Below, in pieces: positions 51,278 to 60,368 of a stretch of DNA of 64,000 bases. Position 1 is the first letter of the stretch; each line of letters begins with the position of its first letter. Position numbers and translations under genes: made by a program. Below the pieces are notes generated by a model, which had not been told where the DNA came from, did not search any database, and was given only the letters and a program-made list of their open reading frames with translations. The stretch is from Hyphomicrobium sp. 99 (lineage in GTDB: Bacteria > Pseudomonadota > Alphaproteobacteria > Rhizobiales > Hyphomicrobiaceae): NCBI RefSeq assembly GCF_000384335.2, contig NZ_KQ031382.1, positions 186,001 through 250,000 of the forward strand, read 5' to 3'.

Positions 51278-52174
51278 ATGGATTGGGATAAGCTTCGCAT
51301 CTTCCATGCGGCCGCTGAGGCTGGCAGCTTCACCCACGCCGGTGAACAGCTCCATATGAGCCAATCGGCCGTCAGCCGCCAGATCTCGGCTCTGGAAGCC
51401 AATCTTCGCGTTACGTTGTTCCATCGCCATGCGCGCGGTCTGGTTCTGACCGAGCAGGGCGAGCTTCTGAACCGGACCGTGGCCGAAGTCTTTGCAAAGC
51501 TGCAGACCGCTGAAACGCTGCTGTCTGATTCCACGACGAAGCCTTCGGGCGACCTCAGGATTACCGCGCCCATCGGCTTCGGCACCATCTGGTTGACGCC
51601 GCGCCTTAGAGAATTCGGCGAACTCTATCCCGAAATTCGCGTCGAGCTGATCCTCAACGACGATCAGGTCGATATTGGCATGCGCGCCGCCGATGCCGCG
51701 ATCTGGACGCGCGAACCGGAACAGGCCGACCTCATCCGCCGTCCGCTGTTCGAAAGCCGTGTGCGCGCCTTCGCATCCGCGCAATACGTTCGCAAATACG
51801 GCGCGCCGAAAAGCTTGGCCGACCTCGATCAGCACCGCATCATCGGCTACACGGGCCCGTCCGCGCAGCATCTCGACGCCATGTCCTGGATCGAGACGGC
51901 CGGCCGCAATGGACCGGGTTCCTCGCGCGAAGCGGCTCTCAGAGTAAACAGCGTCGTGGCGATCAAATATGCCATCCGCGCTGGTATCGGCGTCGGCATG
52001 ATCCCGGATTATCTGACCGAAGAACCGTCCGATCTCGTACCCGTGCTGACGGAGATCGAGCAGCCGTCGCTCAACATGGTCTTCGCCTACCCGGAAGAGC
52101 TGAAATCTTCCAAAAAGGTCCAGCTTCTCCGCGACTTTCTGGTCTCGAAGATCTCGAAAAATAGAAATAATTAA
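51278..52174 (+). CDS. LysR-family transcriptional regulator
   Basis: A 298-residue regulator with an N-terminal winged helix (FHAAAEAGSFTHAGEQLHMS) and a periplasmic-binding-protein-like effector domain. Target and ligand are unknown. Such regulators often control a divergent gene, but here the neighbour upstream, trxB, runs in the same direction. Start at ATG 51278. Confidence 0.93.
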   Translation: MDWDKLRIFHAAAEAGSFTHAGEQLHMSQSAVSRQISALEANLRVTLFHRHARGLVLTEQGELLNRTVAEVFAKLQTAETLLSDSTTKPSGDLRITAPIGFGTIWLTPRLREFGELYPEIRVELILNDDQVDIGMRAADAAIWTREPEQADLIRRPLFESRVRAFASAQYVRKYGAPKSLADLDQHRIIGYTGPSAQHLDAMSWIETAGRNGPGSSREAALRVNSVVAIKYAIRAGIGVGMIPDYLTEEPSDLVPVLTEIEQPSLNMVFAYPEELKSSKKVQLLRDFLVSKISKNRNN

Positions 52175-52345
52175 TACCGGCCGCGACAGGCTGCCGGAAG
52201 CGCTGAAATTTCGCTCCGGCAGTCCGAAGCAGGCCCGCTTTCCGCTTATGGCAGCTGCGACGAGCGCTGATTTGCGCAAACGGGCACGAGACGCTATCTA
52301 ACCGGCTCATCCTCATCCGCCGTCCTCCAAAGGCTCAACGAAGTC

Positions 52346-53749
52346 ATGGCAAAAACGCTGTACGATAAAATCTTCGACGATCACGTGGTTGAACAGTCGC
52401 CGGACGGAACGAGCCTCCTCTATATCGACCGCCACCTCGTACACGAAGTCACGAGCCCGCAGGCTTTCGAAGGCCTCCGCATGGCCGGCCGCAAGGTCCG
52501 CGCTCCCGAAAAAACGCTCGCCGTCGTCGACCACAACGTTCCGACCACCGACCGCACGAAAGGCATTGCCGACGAGCAGAGCCGAGTTCAGGTCGAGACG
52601 CTGGCGACGAACGCTCGCGACTTCGGGATCCAGTACTTCAACGAGCTCGACAAGCGTCAGGGCATCGTTCACGTCGTCGGACCCGAGCAGGGCTTCACCC
52701 TTCCCGGCACGACGATCGTCTGCGGTGATAGCCACACCTCGACTCACGGCGCTTTCGGCGCGCTGGCCCACGGCATCGGCACGTCCGAGGTCGAGCACGT
52801 TCTGGCCACGCAGACGCTCATCCAGAAAAAAGCCAAGAACATGCTGGTGACGGTCGACGGCGTCGCCCCGCACGGCGTCGGCGCCAAGGACATCACCTTG
52901 GCGATCATCGGCGAGATCGGCACCGCGGGCGGCACCGGCTCCGTCATCGAGTACGCGGGCGAAGCCATTCGCGCGCTGTCGATGGAAGGCCGGATGACGG
53001 TCTGCAACATGTCGATCGAAGGCGGCGCCCGCGCCGGCATGATCGCGCCCGACGAGAAGACCTTCGCTTTCCTCAAGGATCGTCCCAAGGCGCCGAAAGG
53101 CGCGGCCTGGGACATGGCGATGAAATATTGGGAGACGCTCCGCACCGATGAAGGCGCGCACTTCGATCGCGAAGTCCGCCTCGATGCTGCGAAGCTGCCG
53201 CCGATCGTCTCCTGGGGCACGAGCCCCGAGGACGTGACGTCGGTCGCCAGCACCGTTCCCAATCCCGCCGACGTTCACGACGAGAACAAGCGCATCTCGA
53301 TGCAGCGCGCGCTCGAATACATGGGCCTGACGCCGGGCACAAAAATTACGGACATTCCGCTCGACGTCGTCTGGATCGGAAGCTGCACGAACGGCCGCAT
53401 CGAAGACTTGCGCGCTGTCGCCAAAGTCGTCGACGGCAAGAAGATCTCGTCGCGGCTTGCCTACGCGATGATCGTTCCGGGATCTGGCCTCGTCAAAGAG
53501 CAGGCCGAAGCCGAAGGCCTCGACAAGATCTTCAAGGACGCCGGTTTCGAATGGCGCGAGCCGGGCTGCTCGATGTGCCTCGGCATGAATCCTGACCAGC
53601 TGAAGCCGGGCCAGCGTTGCGCCTCGACATCGAACCGTAACTTCGAAGGCCGCCAGGGCTACAAGGGCCGCACGCACCTCGTCTCGCCGATCATGGCAGC
53701 AGCTGCAGCGCTCGAAGGCCACTTCGTCGACGTGCGAGACTGGCAGTAA
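52346..53749 (+). CDS. leuC: 3-isopropylmalate dehydratase large subunit (LeuC)
   Basis: Second step of leucine synthesis, with LeuD. The 467-residue aconitase-family protein has [14 protein letters not shown], the 4Fe-4S ligands in SCTNGR and CSMCLGMN, and RNFEGRQG. Its partner leuD lies 3.6 kb downstream, separated by five genes. Length is normal. Confidence 0.98.
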   Translation: MAKTLYDKIFDDHVVEQSPDGTSLLYIDRHLVHEVTSPQAFEGLRMAGRKVRAPEKTLAVVDHNVPTTDRTKGIADEQSRVQVETLATNARDFGIQYFNELDKRQGIVHVVGPEQGFTLPGTTIVCGDSHTSTHGAFGALAHGIGTSEVEHVLATQTLIQKKAKNMLVTVDGVAPHGVGAKDITLAIIGEIGTAGGTGSVIEYAGEAIRALSMEGRMTVCNMSIEGGARAGMIAPDEKTFAFLKDRPKAPKGAAWDMAMKYWETLRTDEGAHFDREVRLDAAKLPPIVSWGTSPEDVTSVASTVPNPADVHDENKRISMQRALEYMGLTPGTKITDIPLDVVWIGSCTNGRIEDLRAVAKVVDGKKISSRLAYAMIVPGSGLVKEQAEAEGLDKIFKDAGFEWREPGCSMCLGMNPDQLKPGQRCASTSNRNFEGRQGYKGRTHLVSPIMAAAAALEGHFVDVRDWQ

Positions 53750-53776
53750 AAAAATTGGCAGGCCAAACGGCCTGCC
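53748..53776 (-). terminator. Intrinsic terminator, mainly minus strand
   Basis: GGCAGGCC (53757-53764) and GGCCTGCC (53769-53776) form an 8-bp stem around AAAC (GTTT on the minus strand). On the minus strand it is followed by AA and a seven-T run, so it terminates the FeeM-like gene. It may also end leuC transcripts on the plus strand, where the T-tract is poor. Confidence 0.85.
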
Positions 53777-53809
53777 ATCATTTACGTCGGCCCAATTCGG
53801 CAGTGCCGA

Positions 53810-54571
53810 TTACCCCTGCGCCGCAACCTTGCTGTCGTCGTCCTGCACGGCGGCAGCGGCAAGCGCCGGCTGAATGGCGACGCGCATACTCGCCACCTCG
53901 TCCGGCGTAATCTTGAAGAAGCGGTTTTGCAGCTTCTGGCGCATCTGTGCCTGCTTCAGGCTACCGCCCAGCAAGGTGATCTTGAAATCGCCCGGCGGAT
54001 AGAAAGCTGGCTCCCCGATCGGCTGAAAGCCGAGCATGTATTTGTAGAACTTCACCCAGTCGGGACGCGTCGCGATCAGCAGCATCGAAACTTCTGCTGC
54101 CTGCGCCGCCGTCAGCGCCGCGCGCACGAGAAAAGCGTAGAGCGTCGTCCGGTATGATGTGTTGTTGATGCCCGGCTCGATGGAAAGGCGCGAGACTTCG
54201 ACGAGCGCGCCGTCGGCTCTGCTTTTGATCTCTTTCAACGCCGGATAGTACGGACCGCACGGTAGCGACGAAATCGTCTGCCACGGATGGTTGAAACAGA
54301 GGCGGACGCTCCCGACGAGTCGGCCGTTATCGTACGCGCCGAGCAGCACCGTCGTCTCAAGCGAGTCGAACCGGTCGGTGTATTTGCCGTTGTCGCTCGA
54401 GACGTCGTAACCGATCGCCTGATAAGCGCGGAGCCGAAGCGCAGTCGCCTCATCGACATCGTCTGCTTTCGTAAGCACGCGCAATTCGAACGTCTGTATG
54501 TCGCCGTGCCAGGATCCTTCCTCGGGCGGCAGAGAATCTTGCCGTGGACGAAACGACAGCGGTATCGACAT
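53810..54571 (-). CDS. N-acyl amino acid synthase FeeM-like protein
   Basis: A 253-residue protein resembling the FeeM domain of the GNAT superfamily, which makes N-acyl amino acids from acyl-ACP. Visible family features are ALRLRAYQAIGYD, DSLETTVLLGAYD, VEVSRLSIEPG and the segment RPDWVKFYKYMLGFQPIGEP followed by YPPGDF. ATG at 54571 is used; a longer frame from 54667 adds a Pro/Ser-rich leader. No acyl carrier protein gene is adjacent. The product is inferred only from family; N-acyl homoserine lactone synthesis is an alternative within the same fold. Confidence 0.68.
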   Translation of the reverse strand: MSIPLSFRPRQDSLPPEEGSWHGDIQTFELRVLTKADDVDEATALRLRAYQAIGYDVSSDNGKYTDRFDSLETTVLLGAYDNGRLVGSVRLCFNHPWQTISSLPCGPYYPALKEIKSRADGALVEVSRLSIEPGINNTSYRTTLYAFLVRAALTAAQAAEVSMLLIATRPDWVKFYKYMLGFQPIGEPAFYPPGDFKITLLGGSLKQAQMRQKLQNRFFKITPDEVASMRVAIQPALAAAAVQDDDSKVAAQG

Positions 54572-54747
54572 GTATGGAATTCTCGAAATGGAACTGCTGG
54601 AAGTCGGCGGGCGAACGTAAAGTGGGGGCAGAGATAGGAGTCCTTTACCGCAGGGCCGATGCGGCAAATGTTCTTTTGTTGCATTAACATTGCTTAGTTA
54701 CCTTGCGGACACAAAACGTTTTTTCAACACTGATGCCGAGGTGCAAC

Positions 54748-55560
54748 GTGACTGAAGATTTGAATGCGGTGATCCGCTCGAAATTCGGTCCTGCAGCAGC
54801 CGAGTACGCCACTTCCGAGGTGCATGCGAAAGGCGAGAGCCTGGCTCGCATCGTCGAGCTTGTGGCACCGCAACAGAATTGGAGCGCGCTCGATGTGGCG
54901 ACGGGCGCCGGGCATACCGCAGCCGTTTTCGCACCCCATGTCGCGACCATTATCGCGAGCGACATCACCGACGAGATGCTGAAGGAAGCGGCCAAGCTCG
55001 CAGCTTCTCGCGGGCTCGCCAACATGTCGACGGCGACCGCATCGGCAAGCGCCCTGCCGTTTCCCGATGAAAGCTTCGACCTCGTCTGCTGCCGCCTTGC
55101 GGCCCATCATTTTCCCAGTCTCGAAACCTTCGTCGCCGAAGTCCACCGCGTTTTAAAGAAGGGCGGCCGCTTCGCTCTCGTCGATAACGTGGCGCCCGAT
55201 CACGAGCGGCTTCCCGGCGCGACCGAAGATGAAATCAGCGACGCGGTCCGCGCCTACAATGCGTTCGAGAAATTGCGCGATCCCAGTCACGGTTTCGCGC
55301 CGCAGCCCGAGCACTGGTGCAATCTTGTTCGCGCTGCGGCGCTCAAGATTGTGGCGCGCGAGCAGATGGAAAAAGAATTGGAGTTCGATCCGTGGGTCGC
55401 CCGCATGCGTTGCTCACCCGCGGTCGTTGCCGAGCTGAAACAAATCTTGGGCGAGGATGGCTCGCACCTCAGATCGTTCCTGAAGCCCCGGCTCGATGAG
55501 CGAGGCGCGCTCCATTTCACGTTGCAGGAGCTGCTGCTCGTTGCCGAAAAAACAGATTGA
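54748..55560 (+). CDS. Class I SAM-dependent methyltransferase
   Basis: A 270-residue methyltransferase. SAM-binding motif I is ALDVATGAGHTAAVF, followed by an acidic motif II (IIASDITDEML) and the motif III region FALVDNVAPD. It looks like the ubiquinone/biotin-type (Methyltransf_11) small-molecule methyltransferases. Substrate unknown. GTG at 54748 has GAGG 6 nt upstream; a TTG at 54703 or ATG at 54733 is less likely. Divergent from the FeeM-like gene. Confidence 0.86.
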   Translation: MTEDLNAVIRSKFGPAAAEYATSEVHAKGESLARIVELVAPQQNWSALDVATGAGHTAAVFAPHVATIIASDITDEMLKEAAKLAASRGLANMSTATASASALPFPDESFDLVCCRLAAHHFPSLETFVAEVHRVLKKGGRFALVDNVAPDHERLPGATEDEISDAVRAYNAFEKLRDPSHGFAPQPEHWCNLVRAAALKIVAREQMEKELEFDPWVARMRCSPAVVAELKQILGEDGSHLRSFLKPRLDERGALHFTLQELLLVAEKTD

Positions 55561-55627
55561 GCGGAATAACCTTCCTATTTGCTGCGACCGGACCTATCTC
55601 CTGCACTCAACTTTCCGGAGTGAGCGC

Positions 55628-56038
55628 ATGCCGACCGATTGGACCCACGCAACACCGCCAACGCTTGCCGATTTCGAAGCTTTGGCACAGGCGGCATGGA
55701 ATACGCTTCCATCCGAATTTCGCGCGATGGCTGGCGACGTCGTCATTCGCATCGAGGACTTAGCATCGGACGACCTCCTCGACGAGATGGACATCGAAGA
55801 TCCGTTCGAATTGACGGGCCTTTATTCAGGCGTGAGCCTCGACCGGCAGGGCGCGACGCCAGAAACCCGCGAGCCTGATATGGTCTTTCTCTATCGCCGC
55901 GCCATTCTCGATGAGTGGGCATCAGGCGACGAGGAACTCGGTCATCTCGTGGCCCACGTGCTGATCCACGAGATCGGCCACCACTTCGGCTTTTCCGACG
56001 AGGACATGGAGCAGATCGAGCAGCAGGTTTCCGACTGA
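55628..56038 (+). CDS. Metallopeptidase family protein (zincin-like, DUF1025 type)
   Basis: A 136-residue protein with a C-terminal zinc motif HEIGHHFGFSDEDM, as in the small metallopeptidase/zincin-like family. The N-terminal half (FRAMAGDVVIRIEDLA) is typical of it. Biological substrate unknown. GGAG 7 nt before the ATG at 55628 supports the start. Confidence 0.88.
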   Translation: MPTDWTHATPPTLADFEALAQAAWNTLPSEFRAMAGDVVIRIEDLASDDLLDEMDIEDPFELTGLYSGVSLDRQGATPETREPDMVFLYRRAILDEWASGDEELGHLVAHVLIHEIGHHFGFSDEDMEQIEQQVSD

Positions 56039-56185
56039 CCTTCGGCCGGAAGCCACACCGCAGGTCATATCAACTTAACTCCATTATGTCACAAGACAGC
56101 GCAGCTTGAGCCTGGGGTGATTTCAGGCCATGTTGTAGGGGCAGGCCGAGCGGGGCATGCGGAGCATTTCTGAAAGCATGGGCGA

Positions 56186-56734
56186 ATGAGAGTACGGCGA
56201 TTCATTTCCAGATTCGTCTTGGGCGTTGCCTTGGGCTCATCCCTGGCGATCGCGCCGGTTGCGATTGCGCAGGACACGACAACGCCCGTTCGTGACGGCA
56301 TCCCGACGCCGGAGCAGTACATTTCGACCGTTGGCGGTGACAGCCACCTCGTTCCGCCAGGCGAGTTCAAGCTCGATGGCCGTCAGCAGTACTGCGGCCA
56401 GCGACCAACCGTAATCGATAACAAACTCGACGATTACGGCGCCGCTTATCCGGGCTTCCTGATTATGAACCCCAAATTGCTCGACCGCGTCTCGACGCCG
56501 GTGAAGCAATGGATTTACGCGCACGAATGCGGCCACCAGTTCCGCGGCCCCGATGAGGAAACCGCCGATTGCTTCGCCGTTCAGCGTGGCCGCCGCCAGG
56601 GATGGCTGAAGCCTGAGGGTCTCGAAGAGATCTGCACATTCATCAGCCCCGCCAAGGGCGACAGCATGCATTTCTCAGGGTCCTACCGCTGCGAATACAT
56701 GCGCAAGTGCTACGAGGACCCGAACATCCGCTAG
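56186..56734 (+). CDS. Exported protein with HEXXH motif
   Basis: A 182-residue secreted protein with a signal peptide (about residues 1-28, ending AIAQ). It holds HECGHQ followed by ETADCFAVQRG, an HEXXH plus downstream acidic residue pattern of zinc metallopeptidases, and several Cys (six in the mature chain, including a cluster near CGQRP and CEYMRKC). It could be a disulfide-stabilised periplasmic protease. Not assigned to a family. Confidence 0.72.
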   Translation: MRVRRFISRFVLGVALGSSLAIAPVAIAQDTTTPVRDGIPTPEQYISTVGGDSHLVPPGEFKLDGRQQYCGQRPTVIDNKLDDYGAAYPGFLIMNPKLLDRVSTPVKQWIYAHECGHQFRGPDEETADCFAVQRGRRQGWLKPEGLEEICTFISPAKGDSMHFSGSYRCEYMRKCYEDPNIR

Positions 56735-56762
56735 CAGCTTAGGCTGCAATCGTGCCTAGCGA

Positions 56763-56850
56763 CTCATCCCGGCGAAGGCCGGGATCCATCCAGGCCGATG
56801 TCTGGTTGTTTCCCCACACTTGGACGGATACCCACCTGCGCGGGGATGAC
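56763..56850. repeat. Dispersed palindromic intergenic repeat, variant copy 2
   Basis: An 88-bp variant that starts TCATCCCGGCGAAGGCCGGG and ends with CGCGGGGATGACG. It shares the TCATCCCGG and GGGATGAC ends with the array at 61131-61881. Confidence 0.65.
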
Positions 56851-56945
56851 GTTAGTGTTTGGATAACGCCAATCAGCCGGATAAACTTATCCCCGCGCGC
56901 TCAGGCGCCCCTAAAATCGCAGATCCGTCGACCCGAGGATCTGCA

Positions 56946-57377
56946 ATGCGGTTTGCCGACTATACCGAGCGTCTGTCCGAGCTTGCCAAGACCGTTAACC
57001 GTTGGTTGGCGCTCGCTGCCCGGCTCGACGTCCTGAGACGCGAGAAAGTCGCGCTTTATGCCGAAGAAGTGGCAGCCACCCTGGCCCGGGCCGCAGCCAA
57101 CCTTGCGACATTGGAGACCTGCCCGGCAGACCGCCCGGCGCTCCTTTCCGCCACCCGTGAACTCGGCCGCATTTCGGGATATGTCGAAACGATTGTCGCC
57201 ACGCTCGAAGATCATCTTGACGGGCGCAAGCGGGCTGGCGTTAAACGACGCCTAGAACATTTGCAGCCCTTCGATCTCGAGGCCGCCATCCGGGAGTTCG
57301 GCGCATTCCGCCACGCCCGGCGTCTCGCCTCGGCCGAAGGCTATTTCCGGGCGCTTGCGGACACGTTGCGCGCCTGA
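56946..57377 (+). CDS. Hypothetical helical protein
   Basis: A 143-residue protein rich in Ala, Arg and Leu, predicted to be helical (RFADYTERLSELAKTVNRWL), with no recognised domain. GAGGAT lies 6 nt before the ATG at 56946. It is 18 bp upstream of leuD and probably shares its transcript. Confidence 0.65.
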   Translation: MRFADYTERLSELAKTVNRWLALAARLDVLRREKVALYAEEVAATLARAAANLATLETCPADRPALLSATRELGRISGYVETIVATLEDHLDGRKRAGVKRRLEHLQPFDLEAAIREFGAFRHARRLASAEGYFRALADTLRA

Positions 57378-57395
57378 CGACCAGGAGACCTAGAC

Positions 57396-58004
57396 ATGGA
57401 CAAATTCACGGTTCTGACGGGCGTCGCGGCCCCGCTGCCCATCCGCAACGTCGACACCGACATGATCATCCCGAAGCAGTTCCTGAAAACGATCAAGCGC
57501 ACCGGCCTCGGCAAGTCGCTGTTCTACGAAATGCGCTACGACCCGGCGACGGGAAATGAAATTCCGGACTTCGTCCTGAACAAGCCGCAGTACCGCAGCG
57601 CGACGATCCTCGTGACCGGTGACAACTTCGGCTGCGGTTCGTCCCGCGAGCACGCGCCATGGGCACTCCTGGATTTCGGCATCCGCTGCGTCATCGCCCC
57701 GGACTTCGCCGACATCTTCTATAACAACTGCTTCCAGAACGGCATCCTGCCGATCAAGCTGCCGCAGAGCGAAGTCGACAAGCTGATGGACGACGCGAAC
57801 CGCGGCGCCAACGCGAGGCTCACTGTCGATCTCGAGAAGCAAGAAATTCACGGCCCCGACGGTGGCGTCATCAAGTTCGAAATCGATCCGTTCCGCAAGC
57901 ACTGCTTGCTCAACGGCCTCGATAACATCGGCCTAACCCTCGAGAAGGGTAAGCAGATTTCATCGTTCGAAACGTCGACCGCTTCGTCGCGTCCGTGGCT
58001 CTGA
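57396..58004 (+). CDS. leuD: 3-isopropylmalate dehydratase small subunit (LeuD)
   Basis: Swivelling-domain partner of LeuC in leucine synthesis. The 202-residue protein has [38 protein letters not shown] and [13 protein letters not shown]. Length is normal. AGGAG precedes the ATG. Confidence 0.98.
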   Translation: MDKFTVLTGVAAPLPIRNVDTDMIIPKQFLKTIKRTGLGKSLFYEMRYDPATGNEIPDFVLNKPQYRSATILVTGDNFGCGSSREHAPWALLDFGIRCVIAPDFADIFYNNCFQNGILPIKLPQSEVDKLMDDANRGANARLTVDLEKQEIHGPDGGVIKFEIDPFRKHCLLNGLDNIGLTLEKGKQISSFETSTASSRPWL

Positions 58005-58022
58005 GGCTGGCGAAGTCAAAAC

Positions 58023-58385
58023 TTGCTCACGCTTCTACTCATCAACGTTTTCGTCCTTATCGGTTTGGAAGCGGCACTTCTCTACGGGCTCCGCGCACTC
58101 GTCGCGAGGTTGCCGTTGTCGAATTGGACTAAGCAGGTGTGTTTCGTGATAGCCTCGGTTCTGCTGTTCGCGCCTGTGGTCATGCCGATCGGCATCAGCT
58201 TGGCGTTGTTCGTTCCCAACGCCCTATTCCTTGCCTTTTCCAACTCGCCGGATCTTCTTCATTGGTACGAGATGACGTCGCCTCTTATCGCTCCGTTTGC
58301 ACTTGTAATGGTGGTCGTGAGCTGGTGGATCGGCGCGAATAGCTTTCTGACTGATGCCCGACGCGGTGAAACAGGAGAGTTGTAA
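58023..58385 (+). CDS. Small membrane protein, hypothetical
   Basis: A 120-residue protein with three predicted membrane helices (LLLINVFVLIGLEAALLYGL, VIASVLLFAPVVMPIGISLA, PLIAPFALVMVVVSWWIG). Start is TTG at 58023, weakly supported. It is 18 bp after leuD and abuts the glyoxalase gene, whose ATG follows directly. Confidence 0.58.
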   Translation: MLTLLLINVFVLIGLEAALLYGLRALVARLPLSNWTKQVCFVIASVLLFAPVVMPIGISLALFVPNALFLAFSNSPDLLHWYEMTSPLIAPFALVMVVVSWWIGANSFLTDARRGETGEL

Positions 58386-58781
58386 ATGGCCAAAATCGTC
58401 CACATGATGATCCGCGTGCTCGACGAGGCGCGCTCGGTGAAGTTCTACGAGGCCTGCTTCGGTCTTGAAATCGCAGAGCGCAAAGAGTGGCCGGACTTCT
58501 CGCTCACCTACATGAGAAATCTCGAAACGGGTTTCGAAGTTGAGCTGACCGTCAACAAGGGCCGCACCGAGCCCTACAATCTGGGCGACGGCTACGGCCA
58601 TATCGCTTTCGTCACGGGCGAGCTCGAAGCCGTCCACAAGCGGATCGCAGATGCCGGCTATCAGCCGAAAGACATCAAGACGATGAACTTCGAGGGCAAG
58701 CCCTTCGGCACGTTCTTCTTCGTCGAAGATCCGGACGGCTACAAAATCGAAGTTCTGCAACGCGGCGGACGTTTCCAATAA
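58386..58781 (+). CDS. gloA: Lactoylglutathione lyase (glyoxalase I)
   Basis: Converts methylglyoxal-glutathione hemithioacetal to lactoylglutathione. The 131-residue VOC protein has the four metal-ligand positions (H in IVHMMIRV, E in GFEVELTVN, H in GYGHIAFV and E in GYKIEVLQ). Length is normal. It may be cotranscribed with leuD. Confidence 0.93.
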   Translation: MAKIVHMMIRVLDEARSVKFYEACFGLEIAERKEWPDFSLTYMRNLETGFEVELTVNKGRTEPYNLGDGYGHIAFVTGELEAVHKRIADAGYQPKDIKTMNFEGKPFGTFFFVEDPDGYKIEVLQRGGRFQ

Positions 58782-58799
58782 CGAGCGGGCATAACGATC

Positions 58800-59012
58800 A
58801 TGGCCGATGACGACTTCAAGTTCGATGCGGCAATGATGGGGCGTCTCGCAGGCGCATTGTCATTCGTCGTCGGCGCCGACCACGCCGCGACGAAAGCCCT
58901 GAAGACCGCATCAGAGACCGGTACCGAAAAAGACATCAAGGCCGCACGCACGCAATTCCTGCGCTTGAAGCCCGGTGACCGGCGCGCCGCGCTGACGATG
59001 CTGAACGATTAG
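58800..59012 (+). CDS. Small hypothetical protein
   Basis: A 70-residue protein (MADDDFKFDAAMMGRLAGAL) with no recognised domain, 18 bp after gloA on the same strand. It is a plausible real gene by position and codon use. Confidence 0.55.
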   Translation: MADDDFKFDAAMMGRLAGALSFVVGADHAATKALKTASETGTEKDIKAARTQFLRLKPGDRRAALTMLND

Positions 59013-59032
59013 CTGCCGCAGGTTGCGTGCGC

Positions 59033-59785
59033 ATGGCCCTCATCCTCGAGCATGCGCTGCTTCCGATCTTCTTCGCGATTGTCGCCGCGCTCTATGCGTC
59101 CGTCGGACAGGCAGGCGGAACCGGCTACATCGCGATCATGGGCCTCGCAGGCTATGGCCCCGAGGTCATCAAGCCCACCGCCCTTGCGCTCAACGTCATC
59201 GTCGCCGCCATCGGATGCGCGAGATTTGCGCGCGCAGGTCTGCTGACGTGGCGAAGTTTCTATCCCTTCGCCATTCTCGGCGCACCGTTCTCGGTCCTGG
59301 GCGGCATCAGCGACTTGCCGCGCGGCCTCTATCAACCGGCGGTCGGAATATTGCTGCTCGCAGCGAGCGCATTGATGATCCGCTCTGTTGAGCGCGCGGC
59401 CGAGATCGATCGTGCCGCCGCCGCGACACCACCATTCTGGCCATCGCTCCTGGCGGGCGCCGTCGTCGGATACGTCTCTGGGCTGACAGGTGTTGGCGGC
59501 GGAATATTCCTCAGCCCACTCGTGCTCGCTTTCGGCTGGATCGCAACGCGTCAGGCGGCAGCCGTTTCCACGGTCTTCAATCTCTTGAACTCCGCCGCGG
59601 CCCTTGCCGCGATATGGACGGTGATACCCGCCATGCCGGAACCTCTCCCATGGTGGATGTTGGCCGTCGGGATAGGCGGACTGTTCGGCTCCGGACTCGG
59701 CATTCAATTCCTGTCGCCGAAGGCGCTACGCTACATACTCGCCGGCCTTCTTCTGGCGGCGGGCGTCAGAATGGTCTTCGCATAA
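59033..59785 (+). CDS. TauE/SafE-family sulfite exporter-like permease
   Basis: A 250-residue integral membrane protein with seven to eight helices of the TauE/SafE (DUF81) family. The start motif SVGQAGGTGYIAIMGLAGYG and the second-half repeat GLTGVGGGIFLSPLVLAFGW are diagnostic. Substrate may be sulfite, sulfoacetate or a related anion but cannot be assigned. GTG at 59027 is two codons upstream; ATG at 59033 has better ribosome-site spacing. Confidence 0.9.
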   Translation: MALILEHALLPIFFAIVAALYASVGQAGGTGYIAIMGLAGYGPEVIKPTALALNVIVAAIGCARFARAGLLTWRSFYPFAILGAPFSVLGGISDLPRGLYQPAVGILLLAASALMIRSVERAAEIDRAAAATPPFWPSLLAGAVVGYVSGLTGVGGGIFLSPLVLAFGWIATRQAAAVSTVFNLLNSAAALAAIWTVIPAMPEPLPWWMLAVGIGGLFGSGLGIQFLSPKALRYILAGLLLAAGVRMVFA

Positions 59786-59793
59786 CGAGAATT

Positions 59794-60291
59794 CTAAAAC
59801 CGCGATCCGCGCGAAGCGATGAGAGCACCCGTCAACGCATCGGCAAAATTTCGCCGCTCGTCATCCGTCAGGAATTGTCCGAACAGAACTTCCTTGCCTT
59901 GCGCGGCAAGCCGGAGTGACGTCCGCCCGTCAGGCCGGTCGACCGTGCAGCGAACGCGCGCCCAATAAGGGTTGAAATCGAACTCCTCGCGCTTTCCAGA
60001 TGGATAGACGCGCGTCAGCTTAAGAAGCTCCGGCGACAGCGTCACCGTTTCGTAAAGCCGGCCCGAGCGATAGTTGAGCTTGAACGCCCAATAGATCAGC
60101 GCCACGTCGAGCCCGAAAAATCCGAAGACCGGCCATGCTCCCATCAGGAAGAAGACCATGCCGATGACGAAACTGACGAGACTGATCAGCGTCATCATGA
60201 TCACAAAACCGCCGGGCGGCAGAGACCTGTGCGGGTGAAGCACAAACTGCGTCCCGTTCGAGGGTTGATTTTCGGACCGGTTATCGATCAT
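59794..60291 (-). CDS. DUF2244 family membrane protein
   Basis: A 165-residue protein with two membrane helices (MMTLISLVSFVIGMVFFLMG and the following segment) and a soluble tail, matching the DUF2244 family; LHPHRSLPPGGF and NPYWARVRC are typical. Function unknown. It is divergent from nth, a common alphaproteobacterial arrangement. Confidence 0.88.
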   Translation of the reverse strand: MIDNRSENQPSNGTQFVLHPHRSLPPGGFVIMMTLISLVSFVIGMVFFLMGAWPVFGFFGLDVALIYWAFKLNYRSGRLYETVTLSPELLKLTRVYPSGKREEFDFNPYWARVRCTVDRPDGRTSLRLAAQGKEVLFGQFLTDDERRNFADALTGALIASRGSRF

Positions 60292-60368
60292 TTCTGGTCA
60301 TCCCCGTTGCGGGACTCTCGCGTGAATCTCTTTCCGAGGCCGCTGCGCATCAACGAACCGGAGCTCTG

